Shown one piece after another: positions 10,063 to 20,439 of a DNA stretch of 64,000 nt (position 1 is the first letter of the stretch; the number at the start of each line of letters is the position of its first letter). The stretch is from Vitrella brassicaformis. Lineage: Eukaryota > Sar > Vitrellaceae. Location of the stretch: positions 32,983-96,982 of the forward strand of contig CDMY01000061.1 in assembly GCA_001179505.1 (NCBI GenBank), in the 5' to 3' direction. A model generated the notes under the pieces. That model saw only the letters and a list, made by a program, of their open reading frames with translations. It was not told the origin of the DNA and did not search any database. The position numbers and the translations under genes were made by a program.

Positions 10063-11501
10063 CTATGGGTGCTTCGGCAGCCCCACTGATGGCTCGACTT
10101 CCCTAAAGACGTTGCTCCGGTAGAACTTCAGCTCTTCAATGCTCTCGCGAATGTCCTCCTGCACACACAGCACAACACAGCCACACAGACAGACAGACAG
10201 ACGTGTACAGGCCTGTGGCACATCTGGTGGTGGGTGCGTAGCATATGTACCAGTGCTCTGTGTCGGCCTTTCTTCAGAGGTGGAGTCAGGGCTGCTTATT
10301 GACGGACAAACCAGCGAGCGACACACAGAGACCGGCCATGGCAGCGCAGCGCACCGCACACGAACATCAGAGCCCTCTGTGTGTACCTGCCTGCATACCT
10401 GGGTACCACCTCCTGCAGAGCTCCTTCACCGTGCTCACGTCGACAATCCTGCAGCAAAGCAAGACGCAAACAAAGAAACAGACGAACCGAACGAGCCATG
10501 ACATACCCCTGCCTTGCAAGGTAAGCATCCAGCCGGCCGGCTCGCTTGGTGCATCTGTATGTATGTATGTATGTCTGTCGGTCCCTCCCTCACCCCCCCA
10601 GGTGACCTGTAGTGTAGGTATCGTTCCAGCTTGGGCATGTCCTTCACCAGGAACCTTCTGTCCACATGCACACTGTTGCCCGCCTGCACACACACAAACC
10701 AACAGCAGCAAGCCACAGAGAGACCAGACAGACCATTCAGCAGCCAGCCGCCGATGCCCTCCCTCCCCATCTGCCCACCGCACGCACCAGCGGCGCCTCT
10801 CTCTCCTGGGCGTGCTGTCGGATGAAGGCAAGAATCTGCTCCTCGGCGTCTGAAAGGCTCATGGTCGACCTGCGCACTTTGTCAGTCAGACCTGCCATGA
10901 GTGCCATCCATTCCAGCAACAGCAACAGCAGCAGCATGGTGGTTGGTGCACTCCCTGGCTGTGCTGTGCTGTGCTTCGCCAATCAATTCACCTGACTCGC
11001 CATGGTGCTTGGTGCACCACTCGTCCATGGAGTCCAGGAGCGAGTCAGGGGCATAAATGACCAGATCTGGCCCCTGTGACATCGAACGAACGAACAAACA
11101 AACCCACACACAACGCGACGCACACATTAATTACATCAGCCTCCTCGGCTCCTTGGTTGTTAGTCATGCCATCCATGTACAGTGTGCACCTCGATGACTC
11201 GTTCGAGCTGCCCATCCGTCACCACAACAGCCGCCTCAATTATCATGTCCTTCGCCGTATCCAGGCCCGTCATCTCGAGATCTATCCACACCAAGGGCGA
11301 CTCCAGCCGCTCCGAAGAACCCTGGCCCGTGTTCATCTGCAGGCCTTGAGAGGGTATCGCTGTGCTGCTGCTGCTGCTGCTGCAGAGCAGCGTCCTGAGT
11401 TTGCTGATCAGCTTGCCGGTGCGGCAGGCAACGGGAATGAGTCGCGGGAAGGCCAGCACAACGGAGTGGCACAGGATACAGAGGAAGATGCTCAGAGGCA
11501 T
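10063..11501 (-). CDS. orn: Oligoribonuclease (DEDDh 3'-5' exonuclease, REXO2/Orn type)
   Basis: Degrades short RNA oligonucleotides to mononucleotides, in mitochondria and cytosol of other eukaryotes. All family blocks appear in order across about seven exons: [12 protein letters not shown] (first Asp and Glu), [86 protein letters not shown] (second Asp), [17 protein letters not shown] and [18 protein letters not shown] (the DEDDh His/Asp). Joining the exons restores [19 protein letters not shown] across two introns. The Met at 11501 gives a leader of about 56 residues, [19 protein letters not shown] then [20 protein letters not shown], which suggests organelle targeting. A Met just before the domain (MNTGQG) could give a cytosolic form. 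GCGAGCT lies about 27 bp upstream of the start, at 11528-11534. Confidence 0.93.
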
Positions 11502-11883
11502 AGATCTGTCGACCTCCACCTGCACCTGCGAGCTAAGCGGCGAGGCTTCTCTTCCTGTGCATTTGTCCTTTTGGAGCGGCCAAATGTCTGTCAGTGGCCG
11601 TGAGCTCAGTAGGAGCAGAGTGAAGCGACGTTTAGACGAGGATCCGTCCAGCTGGCAGGGATGCCGAGGAGATGGTGAGGAGCGCCGCGTGGCCAGGTGA
11701 GAAGATGATGGTCTGCTGATGGGATGGCAGATCTGCCCACCAGACGGGAGATCCCGGTTGTGTTGTTGGCTTTGGTGCAGATGCCGACCCACCTCCCACC
11801 GAAGCGGCCGCGCTGTGGGTGGCAGGGACACGTTAACCAAGACGGCGGCAGAGGGGCGGGGCGGAGAGCGGCAGAGCCAGCAC
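11502..11883. promoter_or_regulatory. Shared 5' region between oligoribonuclease and the next gene
   Basis: About 380 bp between opposite start codons. It contains GCGAGCT at 11528-11534. The - frame stays open through most of it (a possible longer oligoribonuclease N terminus), but that extension is Ser/Pro/Cys-rich, partly built from the GCAG repeat, and I do not accept it as coding. Confidence 0.35.
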
Positions 11884-11911
11884 ATGACGGATGGTGAGAG
11901 ATGGCAGACTG

Positions 11912-11942
<31 letters not shown>

Positions 11943-13094
11943 ACAGGCATCCATTCACTTCTTTGTACGTCATGTGTGTATGCAGGCACCGCCAGCACCC
12001 TGCCGCCTACTCTCGCCTCCGGCAGTGACCACAACGTTGCACCAGCGGCCACCAAGACCAACTCCCTCCAGCTGCCCCCCACGGACAACGACGGTCCGAC
12101 CATGCCCATGCCCCTGGTAGAGATCAAGACAGAGCTGGACCCCTCGAGGCCCACCAGGATCATCAACAAACTCAACAAACACACACACAACACCGACGTC
12201 CAACAGCAAGACCCCCTTCACCAGCACCAGCAGTCGGTGCAGGGGTGTGGCAGTGGGGACACACCGGGGTCGTGGCTGTTTTCGGTGGGTCCTGGGGTGG
12301 GCGATGAGCAGGTGCGGCAGATATTGGGGTTCTCTGTCGACGTGACCCGCACCATCGACGCGGCCGGCTGGACGTGCGAGAAGGACATGTGGCGCAGCGT
12401 TGTGCAGATCGGATCACCAGGTGGATGGGTGTGAGGGTGAAAAGGGGGGTTGGGGGTGGGCGGCAGGAGATGCCGTGGGTTTCTGTGTCCCCCACAGCTT
12501 TGCTGGGTTTCTTTGACGCTGTCAACTATGAGGATAGCTCTAGCGCTCGGGATCTCGTCAGGACGGCCGGTAGGCTCGGACGGCAGGGCGGCAGGCACGT
12601 AACACAATCAATGCCTGCATACGACACGATCTGCCTGTCTACCTGCTGTCAGTTGACCGTTTGGTTCGTCGCGAGACCCTGCTGCTGGTGGTAGACCATG
12701 TGCCGGGCAAGGACGAGGCACTCAGCGCCGTGGACAACGCAGAAACCGTCAAATTAGTTGGTATACAAAGATGCATTGACGCGCGCACACGTCACTGTCT
12801 GCCTGGACGTCTGTGTGTGTGTATGTGTGTGTGTGTGTGTGTGTGTGGACACACAGCGATATTAATCGACTCGATACTGGAGGCCTGGCAGTTGCAGAAG
12901 CGCGTCAACCCCGGTCTGCTTGCCCGCACCGCTGTCGTACTCAGGGGTGAGTGAACACGGACCCACACACATACACTCACCAGACAGAGAGACACAGATG
13001 TGTCCACGCACCAGGTCGCGGTGTGGGTCGCAAGATGCGCGCGGGAGTCCACAGGGTGCGCATCCAGCCCCTCGAGGCCAGCCAGTCATCCTAG
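11884..13094 (+). CDS. Unidentified spliced gene
   Basis: Exons: a 10-nt first exon at 11884-11893 (MTD plus one base), 11986-12420, 12498-12569, 12653-12760, 12857-12946 and 13015-13094, all in phase and ending in TAG. The first intron holds seven GCAG/GCAGG units. The N-terminal third is Pro/Gln/His-rich and probably disordered. The rest is compact: [79 protein letters not shown] and a basic C terminus ([18 protein letters not shown]). No family is recognised. The regular splice phases support a real gene. The very short start exon is the weakest part, and a start inside 11986-12120 is an alternative. Confidence 0.5.
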
Positions 13095-13415
13095 AGTATG
13101 CCGGCCGCCCAGCCCTCCTCGGATCAATCACCGAAGTGTATGTGAGACGGCGGCAGTGGTGTAGACAGGCAGATCATGATGCGGGGGTTGGTGGGTTGGT
13201 GGGGAAGTAGATGACAGTCGCGGTCTTTGGGCCATGTGTGGTGGTGCAGACAGAAGAGACATAGGACGCTTCCAATATGCATTTGCATCTTTCATTCATC
13301 AACGTGTCCCTCATGAAAGGTCACACCCACACCCACACCCACACGGTCCCATCTTTCTCCTCCTCCACAGACTACCACAGACTACCACACACGCACGATG
13401 TCTCACTACACACAC
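13095..13415. other. Intergenic with one copy of a 41-bp direct repeat
   Basis: Spacer between two + genes. It holds the 41-bp repeat copy at 13293-13333 and an ACCCAC microsatellite after it. No exon is supported. Confidence 0.5.
13293..13333 (+). repeat. 41-bp direct repeat, copy 1
   Basis: The segment starts CATTCATCAACGTGTCCCTC and ends in GGTCACACCCACACC. It matches 14369-14409 at 38 of 41 positions. The two copies flank the small gene at 13416-14234, one on each side, in the same orientation, and each runs into an ACC/CAC microsatellite. Confidence 0.8.
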
Positions 13416-14144
13416 ATGACGCTGCGGCAATTCGACGCGCGAGAAGGCCACCAGCTGCCGATTCGTGTCGCAGATCAGTGAGCCCAGTTGCCGATTCGGA
13501 TTGTGTGCGGATTGGCGGCTTTGACAGACGCACCACACATGATGCAGACGGACAGACGGACAGACACAGACAGACAGACAGACAGACAGCCGATGATGAG
13601 GGATAGATAGACGGGTTCACTCATGCATCACTCACTCGTGCTGCACCGACGCACTCGTGTGCCTGGTGCAGACACCATGAAGCTGAGAATGACTGGTGGG
13701 TGGGAGAGACACACAGACGTACACACACACACACACACACACACACAAATGACTGTGTCTTGTGTGTCGCAGAACCTGCCACTTGCTTCCGCGCTGTGTG
13801 TGTTGCAGGTTGGCCGAGTTCGAGAAAACCATGGTGCCTGTGGACGAGAGGCTGCAACACTGGGAGTGGCATACCTACGACAAAGCGCTCCAGATGGTAC
13901 CGTCAAAGTGCTGCACACACACGTGCCACGTATATGTGAGCGTGTACTCATTTTCTCTCTGTGCAGGTCAGTCAAGGTCGGCAGCAGCCGTACACAGCGG
14001 TCGAGTTCGAGATTGGCATTCGCCGCCTGAGCCAGAACCCCCGTCACCTCCGTACACACCTCGACCAGACCAACTGCTACCTCATGTGTGTACGCACACC
14101 CGCACACAGACACACACACACACACACGCAGTGCGCGCATCTCC

Positions 14145-14183
<39 letters not shown>

Positions 14184-14234
14184 TGTGTCAGAGACGAAGA
14201 CAACAAGAGGTTGGTCGTGGCCAAAGCCGAGTGA
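13416..14234 (+). CDS. Small hydrophilic protein of unknown function (103 aa)
   Basis: Four exons join exactly: 13416-13477, 13809-13896, 13967-14085 and 14192-14234. Two codons are split by introns and both resolve to sensible residues (CA|G Gln, AT|A Ile). The 103-residue product starts MTLRQFDAREGHQLPIRV, continues LAEFEKTMVPVDERLQHWEW and HTYDKALQM, and ends NKRLVVAKAE. It has no signal peptide or membrane segment. The regular Trp/Tyr/His pattern looks like a small structural or complex-subunit protein, but I do not recognise the family. The intron before the last exon carries a (TC)n then (TG)n tract. Confidence 0.65.
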
Positions 14235-14496
14235 CTGTCTCAGCCAGTGTGTCCGGGACTGACTTCTTCGTGTGTGTGTGTGTGTGTGTCTGCCGTGACG
14301 TGCATGAGTGGACGAACGAGGCGTGCACTGTGGAACACAAACGTATGGTCAGAACACGAATCGTCATCCATTCATCGCCGTGTCCCGCATGAAAGGTCAC
14401 ACCCACACCACCATCACCATCACCCACACGCATGCCTGTCTGTCATCCATCCATCCATCCCCACGCAGTGCAGTCAATTGCACGTGTGTCGATCAT
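14235..14496. other. Intergenic, convergent 3' ends
   Basis: Spacer between the + small gene and the - UTP4 gene. It contains a TG run, the second 41-bp repeat copy and CATC repeats. Confidence 0.5.
14369..14409 (+). repeat. 41-bp direct repeat, copy 2
   Basis: Starts CATTCATCGCCGTGTCCCGC and ends GGTCACACCCACACC. It differs from the copy at 13293-13333 at three positions. It is followed by ACCATC/CACCAT repeats. Confidence 0.8.
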
Positions 14497-17400
14497 TCAT
14501 GTGCCGTACTGTTTCCTCTCAAAGGCCGCCCGCTGCCTCTCACGCAGCTCCTCACGGTCCCTCTCGCACTCAACTATCAGCAGCCGACCGCACCACACAC
14601 CTTGCCCCTCCTCTCTCTCTTGCCCTTGCGCTTGCTGCGCCTCTCCTTCCACTCCCTCTCCCTCTCCCTCTCCCTCGCCCTCACCGCCTGATGTTGCCAT
14701 GGCAACATCGCCGCCCTGTTGATCTTCCTCTCTTTGCTCGATGTCTATCGTGTCCTGCCCCTCCTCCCCATCTGTGATCATGGCAGCATCGCCCTTGGCC
14801 TCCCGTATGGCCCGCCGCATCCACTGCAGCAGGCTCTGCTGCCGACGCCGCCTCCTGCTGCCCGACCCACTGCCGCCGTCACGAAAGGACTGCCACTTGG
14901 ACACGTCGCGGACCGCAATGATGGGCCGGTGGCGAGAGACATACAGCACCCGGTAGGGCGGGGTACGGCGGGACCTTCGTTGAGGCTGCCGTCCACCGTA
15001 GGGGCCGTGTGTGGTGCCGGCAGGTAGCGTATCAAGCAGCGTGGGTGGGGCGAGGGTGGGTGCGAAGAATGGGCCTTGGGGGAGGTCGTTGTGGGTGAGG
15101 GCGGAGACCGCCAGACGCTGGCTCTCGGTGAGGTCGTCGGCCCTGCCGGCTCCCGCCTCGTCGGCTGCGTCATCATCGGTGTCTGTGTCTTCCTCAGCCT
15201 CGGGAGTGTCCTCCGGCGCACCATCCATACCGTTCTCCATCATGTCGACATTGTCATTGTCTTCCAGCGCATCCCCTTGCCCGTCGTAGTCGATCTCATT
15301 ACTCTCGCTCTCGTCACTCTCATCGCTCATCGCCTCCTCATCGTCTGAATCATCCTGGGCGTTCTTGTCGAAGTCCCGCTTCCACTGCTTGCGGTCGAAC
15401 CAGGCCGACATGTTGACGGCGAGGGGCAGGTTGACCGACAGGACTGCCCTTGAGGTGTGGGCGATGAGTGCGTCTTTGGGGCCGATGGATGAGAGGCCTG
15501 GTGGGGGCTGGGATGTGTACTTGCGGGTGGGTGAGAGCCACAGGAGGCCGCGGACGGCGGTGGGGCTGCTCAGGCGGAATGAGGACAGATCGGAGGGGAA
15601 CTGAATATGTATATATGGAGAGAGATGCAAGTGCTGGGTATGGTACGTACGGCCACGAACTCACTGACCGACTGACCTTGAGGATCGGGCTTGCCCTCGG
15701 TATCATGGTCATCAGTTTCCTCTCGTTCTTCACCAAGTCGTCCATGTGCTTCTGGGTCTTGTTTCTCTTGTTTCTCCCTCTGCCCCTCCTCCTCTCCCTC
15801 TGCAGCCTCCGCAGCCTCCGCACAATCTGCACCTCCATCCCCATCTTAATCATTCTCGACGACAGCGGGTGGATCATCCGCTGCTGCTCTATGTGGTACA
15901 GGTAGTACGTGCCAACCGACGACGCTACCGCCACAGCAGACCCTGCACACCATTACACATCCATCCATCCATCCATTCATCCACTCATCGATGGCTGTAT
16001 TCATGTAGTAATTATTGCGTTGACCGATCGACTGACCTCTGGGGTTGAATGTGATTGCGCATGCGACGGCGGGGGCCTCGAATGACGGCAGCACACAGTG
16101 GAGCTGTTGTGTGTCGAGGTTGTAGAGGGTGATGCGGCCGTGGGTCTCCATGGCAGCCAGGAAGTCGCCACGGGGGGACACCGACAGATGACACACCGCT
16201 GCAAGCAAGAACATCCATCCCATCACAGAATGAGTGCAGCCAAGTTTGATTGACCTCGGCTGTGTGGGCTCTTACGTGAGGTATGGCCAGAGAAGCGGTG
16301 GATCTCCCTGACAAACAGACAGACACAGGTCATGACCAGAGACACCATGTGTTGGTCGTTGGTCCTGCTGGCAGCCTCGTGTGTGCCGAAGGTAGGCAGG
16401 TAGCTAGGTAGGTGGCTTGGCTACCTTCCTGTGTTGATGTCGACGAGTACCACAGCGCATGGCGGCCGGGGCTTGTCTGTCGACGTGCTGGGGGACGTAG
16501 GCACACCCGCAGCCAACACGTTGGGACTCACAAACAGCATACTGCACACAGCACAGCACAGCGACCTGATTGAATGAAGCAACCAGGGGTGCCGTCCTCC
16601 AACAGGTAGGCACCGTACCGTACCTGTGAACTAGCCTTTCCTCCAGACATGGGATGTCCAGACACTCAGTCTCAAGCTGCAGATAGATCAGACACATACA
16701 ACACACACCAATGATTGGGGAGCGGTCCGTGGGGTCGGTCAGGCAGGTCAGCCGCTGCCACCCCTACCTACTCGTCCATCCAGGTACTCACCTCGTCGCT
16801 TGTGAATTTGAAGACTCGTGTGCCTGACGAGTTGCTGGCGGCGAATATGGTAGCGTCGTGCGCCATGGCTGAGGCCACGATGGTGCCCTTGGACTGCAAC
16901 CTGGTCTTGGAGAGGAAGGTCAACTCGGGCGGAGACTAACACACGGACGGACACAGACAAACAAGTGCGTGCAAGGGGGTTGTGTTGAGGGGAGCTGTGT
17001 GTGGGGCGTGTGCCTTCCTTACGTCCTGTGAGAGGTCGGCGTCAGCTCTGATGTGCCACATGTCCACCGTGGGCCGGTACTGCAACAAAGTGAAGCCCTC
17101 ACCGCTTCCCACCTGCACCACACAGCAGGCAGGAGTTATCAAATCAAGCAGACAGACCATGAGGGTGCGTGTGCAGCATCCATCCATCCTTACGTGTACA
17201 TGTCTGGCGGCATGCTCCGGCAGGTGGCCAAGGGTCACAAACCTCTGCAGCGACTGATGGATGGATGGACACCAAGACACACAGCCAGGCCAGGCGAGCG
17301 ACACGACACATGTACGTACAACGAAAGGTGCGGTGCGCAGCACGGCACGGCACGGAGCTCTCTTATGAGCCACATACCTACCAACCTACCTGTTGGCTTC

Positions 17401-19384
17401 TGGCCTTGGGGTAGATGTTAACGTGCCAATCGTGGCTGCCACTCGCCAACGCACCTGCACAGCACAGCACAGCAATTCGATTCATTCGTGTGTGCGTATG
17501 TTTGCACACGACAGACACCGGGATGGGATGACCCCGCCTGCCTAGGCTGCCTGGGTACCTACCGACCGTGTTTAGCGACGGCCAGGCAGGTGACGTCATG
17601 GGAGTGGGGATACAGACCGCCAGCTGACCTCCAATCCTCCTGATGGATGGATTAACAACATACATAGGTGCGGGTATTCGGTGCATGCCATGCGCATCGG
17701 TCATCCATCGACACGCACCGCACACACACCTACCTACCGGTGAGGGCAGGGTCTCGTCCACGGCGGACGGCAGGGCGATGGCGTGGTTCTTCTGCTGTGG
17801 GAGGTAGGCCAGCAGGCCGATCCTCTGGTCCACGCCTGCCGTGTAGATGATGCTCTCGTCAGCTGACACTGCCAGGGCATTCACCAACCCTTGGTGACCA
17901 CCCTGACGCTGACAGAGGGCATCAAGGCAGGCAGCAACATGTGGCCTGGCCCCTGTTCTGTCTGTCATTCGTGTGCTCTCTGTGTGTGTTGCGTTAGGTA
18001 CGTTAGTGAATGTCGTCAGGAGTGTGCATGATGTGGTGTCCCAGAGCGACACGTTGCCCACCGAGTCCCCGCTGACCAGCAGACGCTGCGACCTCACCGC
18101 CTCCAGGGCCCACACGTTGGGCGCCTCACCCCCTGCAGGCAGAACACAATATATTGACACACACGGAGGATACATACTATGATGTGTGTTCGTTCTTCAT
18201 AGTATCCTCCGTGCTCACTTGGTTGCCTCCCTCCTGCTCCTGCTGCCGTTGCTGCTGCTGTGGCTGCCTTGTCGGGGTTGCGCCTCTCGAGCAGCATCTT
18301 GCTGTCGCTGCGCCAGTGGTCGCCATGCTTGGTCCACCGCAGGATCACACACACCGACCCCGCAAACAGCATCGTGTCGGAATACACACAGATGCTGAAC
18401 AGATGATCTGCAGACACCACACCAACACACACAGCAGGCGAGCCATGCATGGACTGCATCCACTCGCTGCATGTGTGTGTTTTGTTTGTGTGCATACTCA
18501 CGGGAGTGTTTGGTCAATGATCTGGTGGTGCTTTGGTCGGCATCAAGCCAGGGCGACTCGTCCAGTATGTTAAAGAACCGGACGCTGCCGTTGTGGCAGG
18601 CCGCCACAATCGACTGCCGGTCGGCCGAGAGGGCCGACGACCACACCGCACCACCACCAGACGCAACGGCAATCTGACACACACAGATGAGATACGAACA
18701 GAAGAGTGTGGCGCAGCTCAGTCAGGTTGGTTAAGATGTGTATTGTCATGCCGTCCATGTCATGCCATGCACACCTTCTTCATGCCCCTCTGCAAGTCGA
18801 ACTCGTTAACGAGACCATCAATACCTGGCACCACACACACACATGCACGTGGACATGGGCGCGTCCATAGCTACCCGGGCCGGGCACTCCACTCACCGGT
18901 CGTGAATAACCGATAGTTGGCGAGGGGATCTTTCTGCTGCTGTCTGTCCTTCTGCTTCTGCCCCTTGGGCAGTGCTCTCATGACGAAGTGAATAGTGCGG
19001 TTGGAGCGGTCAAAACCTCCAGGCAACCTCTGACAAACCATAGACAGACAGACAGATTATTGCACACACCACACGCATGCAGATCAGATCTCTCTTCCTT
19101 TTGAAGTCTGCAGGCCATTTTTGTTTGACACCTACCATTCTGAGATGGTTGGTGGTGGTGTCGTAGATGGCGAGTTCGCCCCACTCCCCCGCACCGCGCC
19201 CAACGGCGAGCCACAGCCCGTCGTCGGAGAAGGCGAGCGACTCGATGGACAGCGGCTGGTGGTCATACATCCTGTGGACACACACATACACACGGAAAGG
19301 CTTGGTGCTCATGTGGGTGAATGAATGCACCTCTGTCTGCGAATGATAAACTCACTTGCATCGAATCAGGTCCACAGTCGCCAT
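14497..19384 (-). CDS. UTP4: UTP4 (cirhin) WD40 protein of the small-subunit processome
   Basis: Nucleolar component of the t-UTP subcomplex that acts in pre-18S rRNA transcription and processing. From MATVDLIRCK at 19384 the exons give MYDHQPLSIESLAFSDDGLW and LAVGRGAGEWGELAIYD, then FTTGIDGLVNEFDLQRGMKK, SALSADRQSIVAACHNGSVRF, LLVSGDSVGNVSLWDTTSCTL, GLVNALAVSADESIIYTAGVD, ALASGSHDWHVNIYPKARSQ and TIVASAMAHDATIFAASNSSG, with further blades to AVCHLSVSPRGDFLAAMETHG. This opening block, the SGDSVGNVSLWD blade and the AGVDQRI blade are typical of UTP4. About 17 short exons. The C-terminal exon (14497-15400 region) adds a long acidic stretch and then a basic, Arg-rich and EGEGEG tail that I do not know from yeast or human UTP4. 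One intron (18133-18218) is largely an inverted repeat. Confidence 0.85.
18162..18213. repeat. Inverted repeat filling an 86-nt intron
   Basis: Left arm 18162-18182 and right arm 18197-18213 pair over 17 bp, with a 3-nt bulge in the left arm and a 14-nt loop. Both arms lie inside the UTP4 intron at 18133-18218, which joins AACCAA to GGGGTGAGG in frame. The stem begins 4 nt inside the donor side. Confidence 0.8.
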
Positions 19385-19500
19385 GGGTTCTTCTTTGTTG
19401 AGATCTGCTGGCAACACCTGTTCGAGAGCTTATCACGGGGGAGACCAGGCGAACAATTTCATTGCGAGCTTTTTTCGCTAAGCTCGCAGACGTCCGCGGA
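19385..19500. promoter_or_regulatory. 116-bp bidirectional promoter with a GCGAGCTT inverted repeat
   Basis: Lies between the opposite start codons of UTP4 and the dehydratase gene. GCGAGCTT at 19464-19471 and AAGCTCGC at 19480-19487 form a perfect 8-bp inverted repeat with an 8-nt spacer, 13 bp before the + start codon. Function is inferred from position. Confidence 0.5.
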
Positions 19501-19949
19501 ATGAAGCTTGATGCGTCCAAGCTGCCTGCCTTGCTGCAGCAGCACATTCCAAAATGGAAGGTGCTGAGCGAGCCGACGCGGCTGCAGCGATCGTACGCAT
19601 TCAAAGACTTCAACGAGGTGAGCCGACCGCAGCAGCATGCACAGCGAGCGGGACTTCCATTTGCAAGAGATCTGAGACTCATCCGGCATTCATGACATGA
19701 ATCACATGTGTGTGCGTCGGTTCTCTGCTCGTGTGATGTCTGACTGCCGGTGCGGTGCAGGCGTGGGGCTTCATGTCGCGTGTGGCGCTTCACGCTGAGA
19801 AGGCCGACCACCACCCCAACTGGTACAACGTATACAACCGCGTGGATGTGGAACTGTCGACGCACGATGCGGGCGGCGTCACACAGAAGGACATCGACCT
19901 CGCCACCAAGATGGAGAAAATCGCACATGACATGGGGCAGGACAAGTGA
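19501..19949 (+). CDS. Pterin-4a-carbinolamine dehydratase (PCD/DCoH)
   Basis: Dehydrates 4a-hydroxytetrahydrobiopterin to recycle the pterin cofactor of aromatic amino acid hydroxylases. Two exons, 19501-19617 and 19761-19949, give 101 residues, the usual family length. The active-site block is present: [20 protein letters not shown], then [21 protein letters not shown], with the catalytic His-His-Pro and the later Thr-His-Asp. The start is the ATG at 19501; the frame is open a little further upstream from a TTG, but this would read through the promoter motif. No targeting sequence is visible, so it is probably cytosolic. Confidence 0.92.
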
Positions 19950-20439
19950 ATGACGCAGAATGAATGAATGAATGAATGGGATGGGCGGGCTGGGGGGTCG
20001 ACCAGAAAGGGTGAGGGTGGGTGTAATGCATGGTGATGCGGCTGCGCTCTGGGTGGGTGGGAGGGTGTACTAAGGCTTCTTTTCTCGTAAGGCAGGCCTA
20101 GGCAGGTAGTTAGCATTTTCTTAGTTGGCGTTCAGGCCAGATGCTAAGCGCCTTTTGTGACGACTTTTGTGTGTGCGTGTAAGATGATCGACGGCTCTCT
20201 GCAGACAGACACATGCAATGGATGCGGGCATGAGTCAACGACAGAGTCCGTGGAAAAAATGAGGGCCGCATACATACATATCAATTCAATTAGTCCAGTG
20301 AAAAAAGACAGATAATCACATTCATCCATTCGATCACCCCCCCACATCATATCATATACCCTCACACAACACAACACAACACAACACAACACACCGAACT
20401 CAGCTCTCAACCCCATATATAATGCGGTCAGCCAGCCAG
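19950..20439. other. Intergenic, convergent 3' ends
   Basis: About 490 bp with GAATG repeats near 19960 and an (ACAAC)n run near 20366-20395. It is relatively AT-rich around 20260-20320. No exon or RNA gene is seen. Confidence 0.55.

Noticed and set aside
11905-11944. GCAGG tandem repeat as CRISPR or structured array
   Set aside because: Units of 4 nt without spacers; a simple microsatellite in an intron of a eukaryotic gene.
11502-11954. N-terminal extension of oligoribonuclease to a Met at 11954
   Set aside because: It translates GCAG repeats into Leu-Pro-Ala-Cys units and overlaps the first exon of the opposite gene.
19462-19500. Upstream TTG start for the dehydratase
   Set aside because: The ATG at 19501 gives the usual family length, and the extension covers a likely promoter motif.
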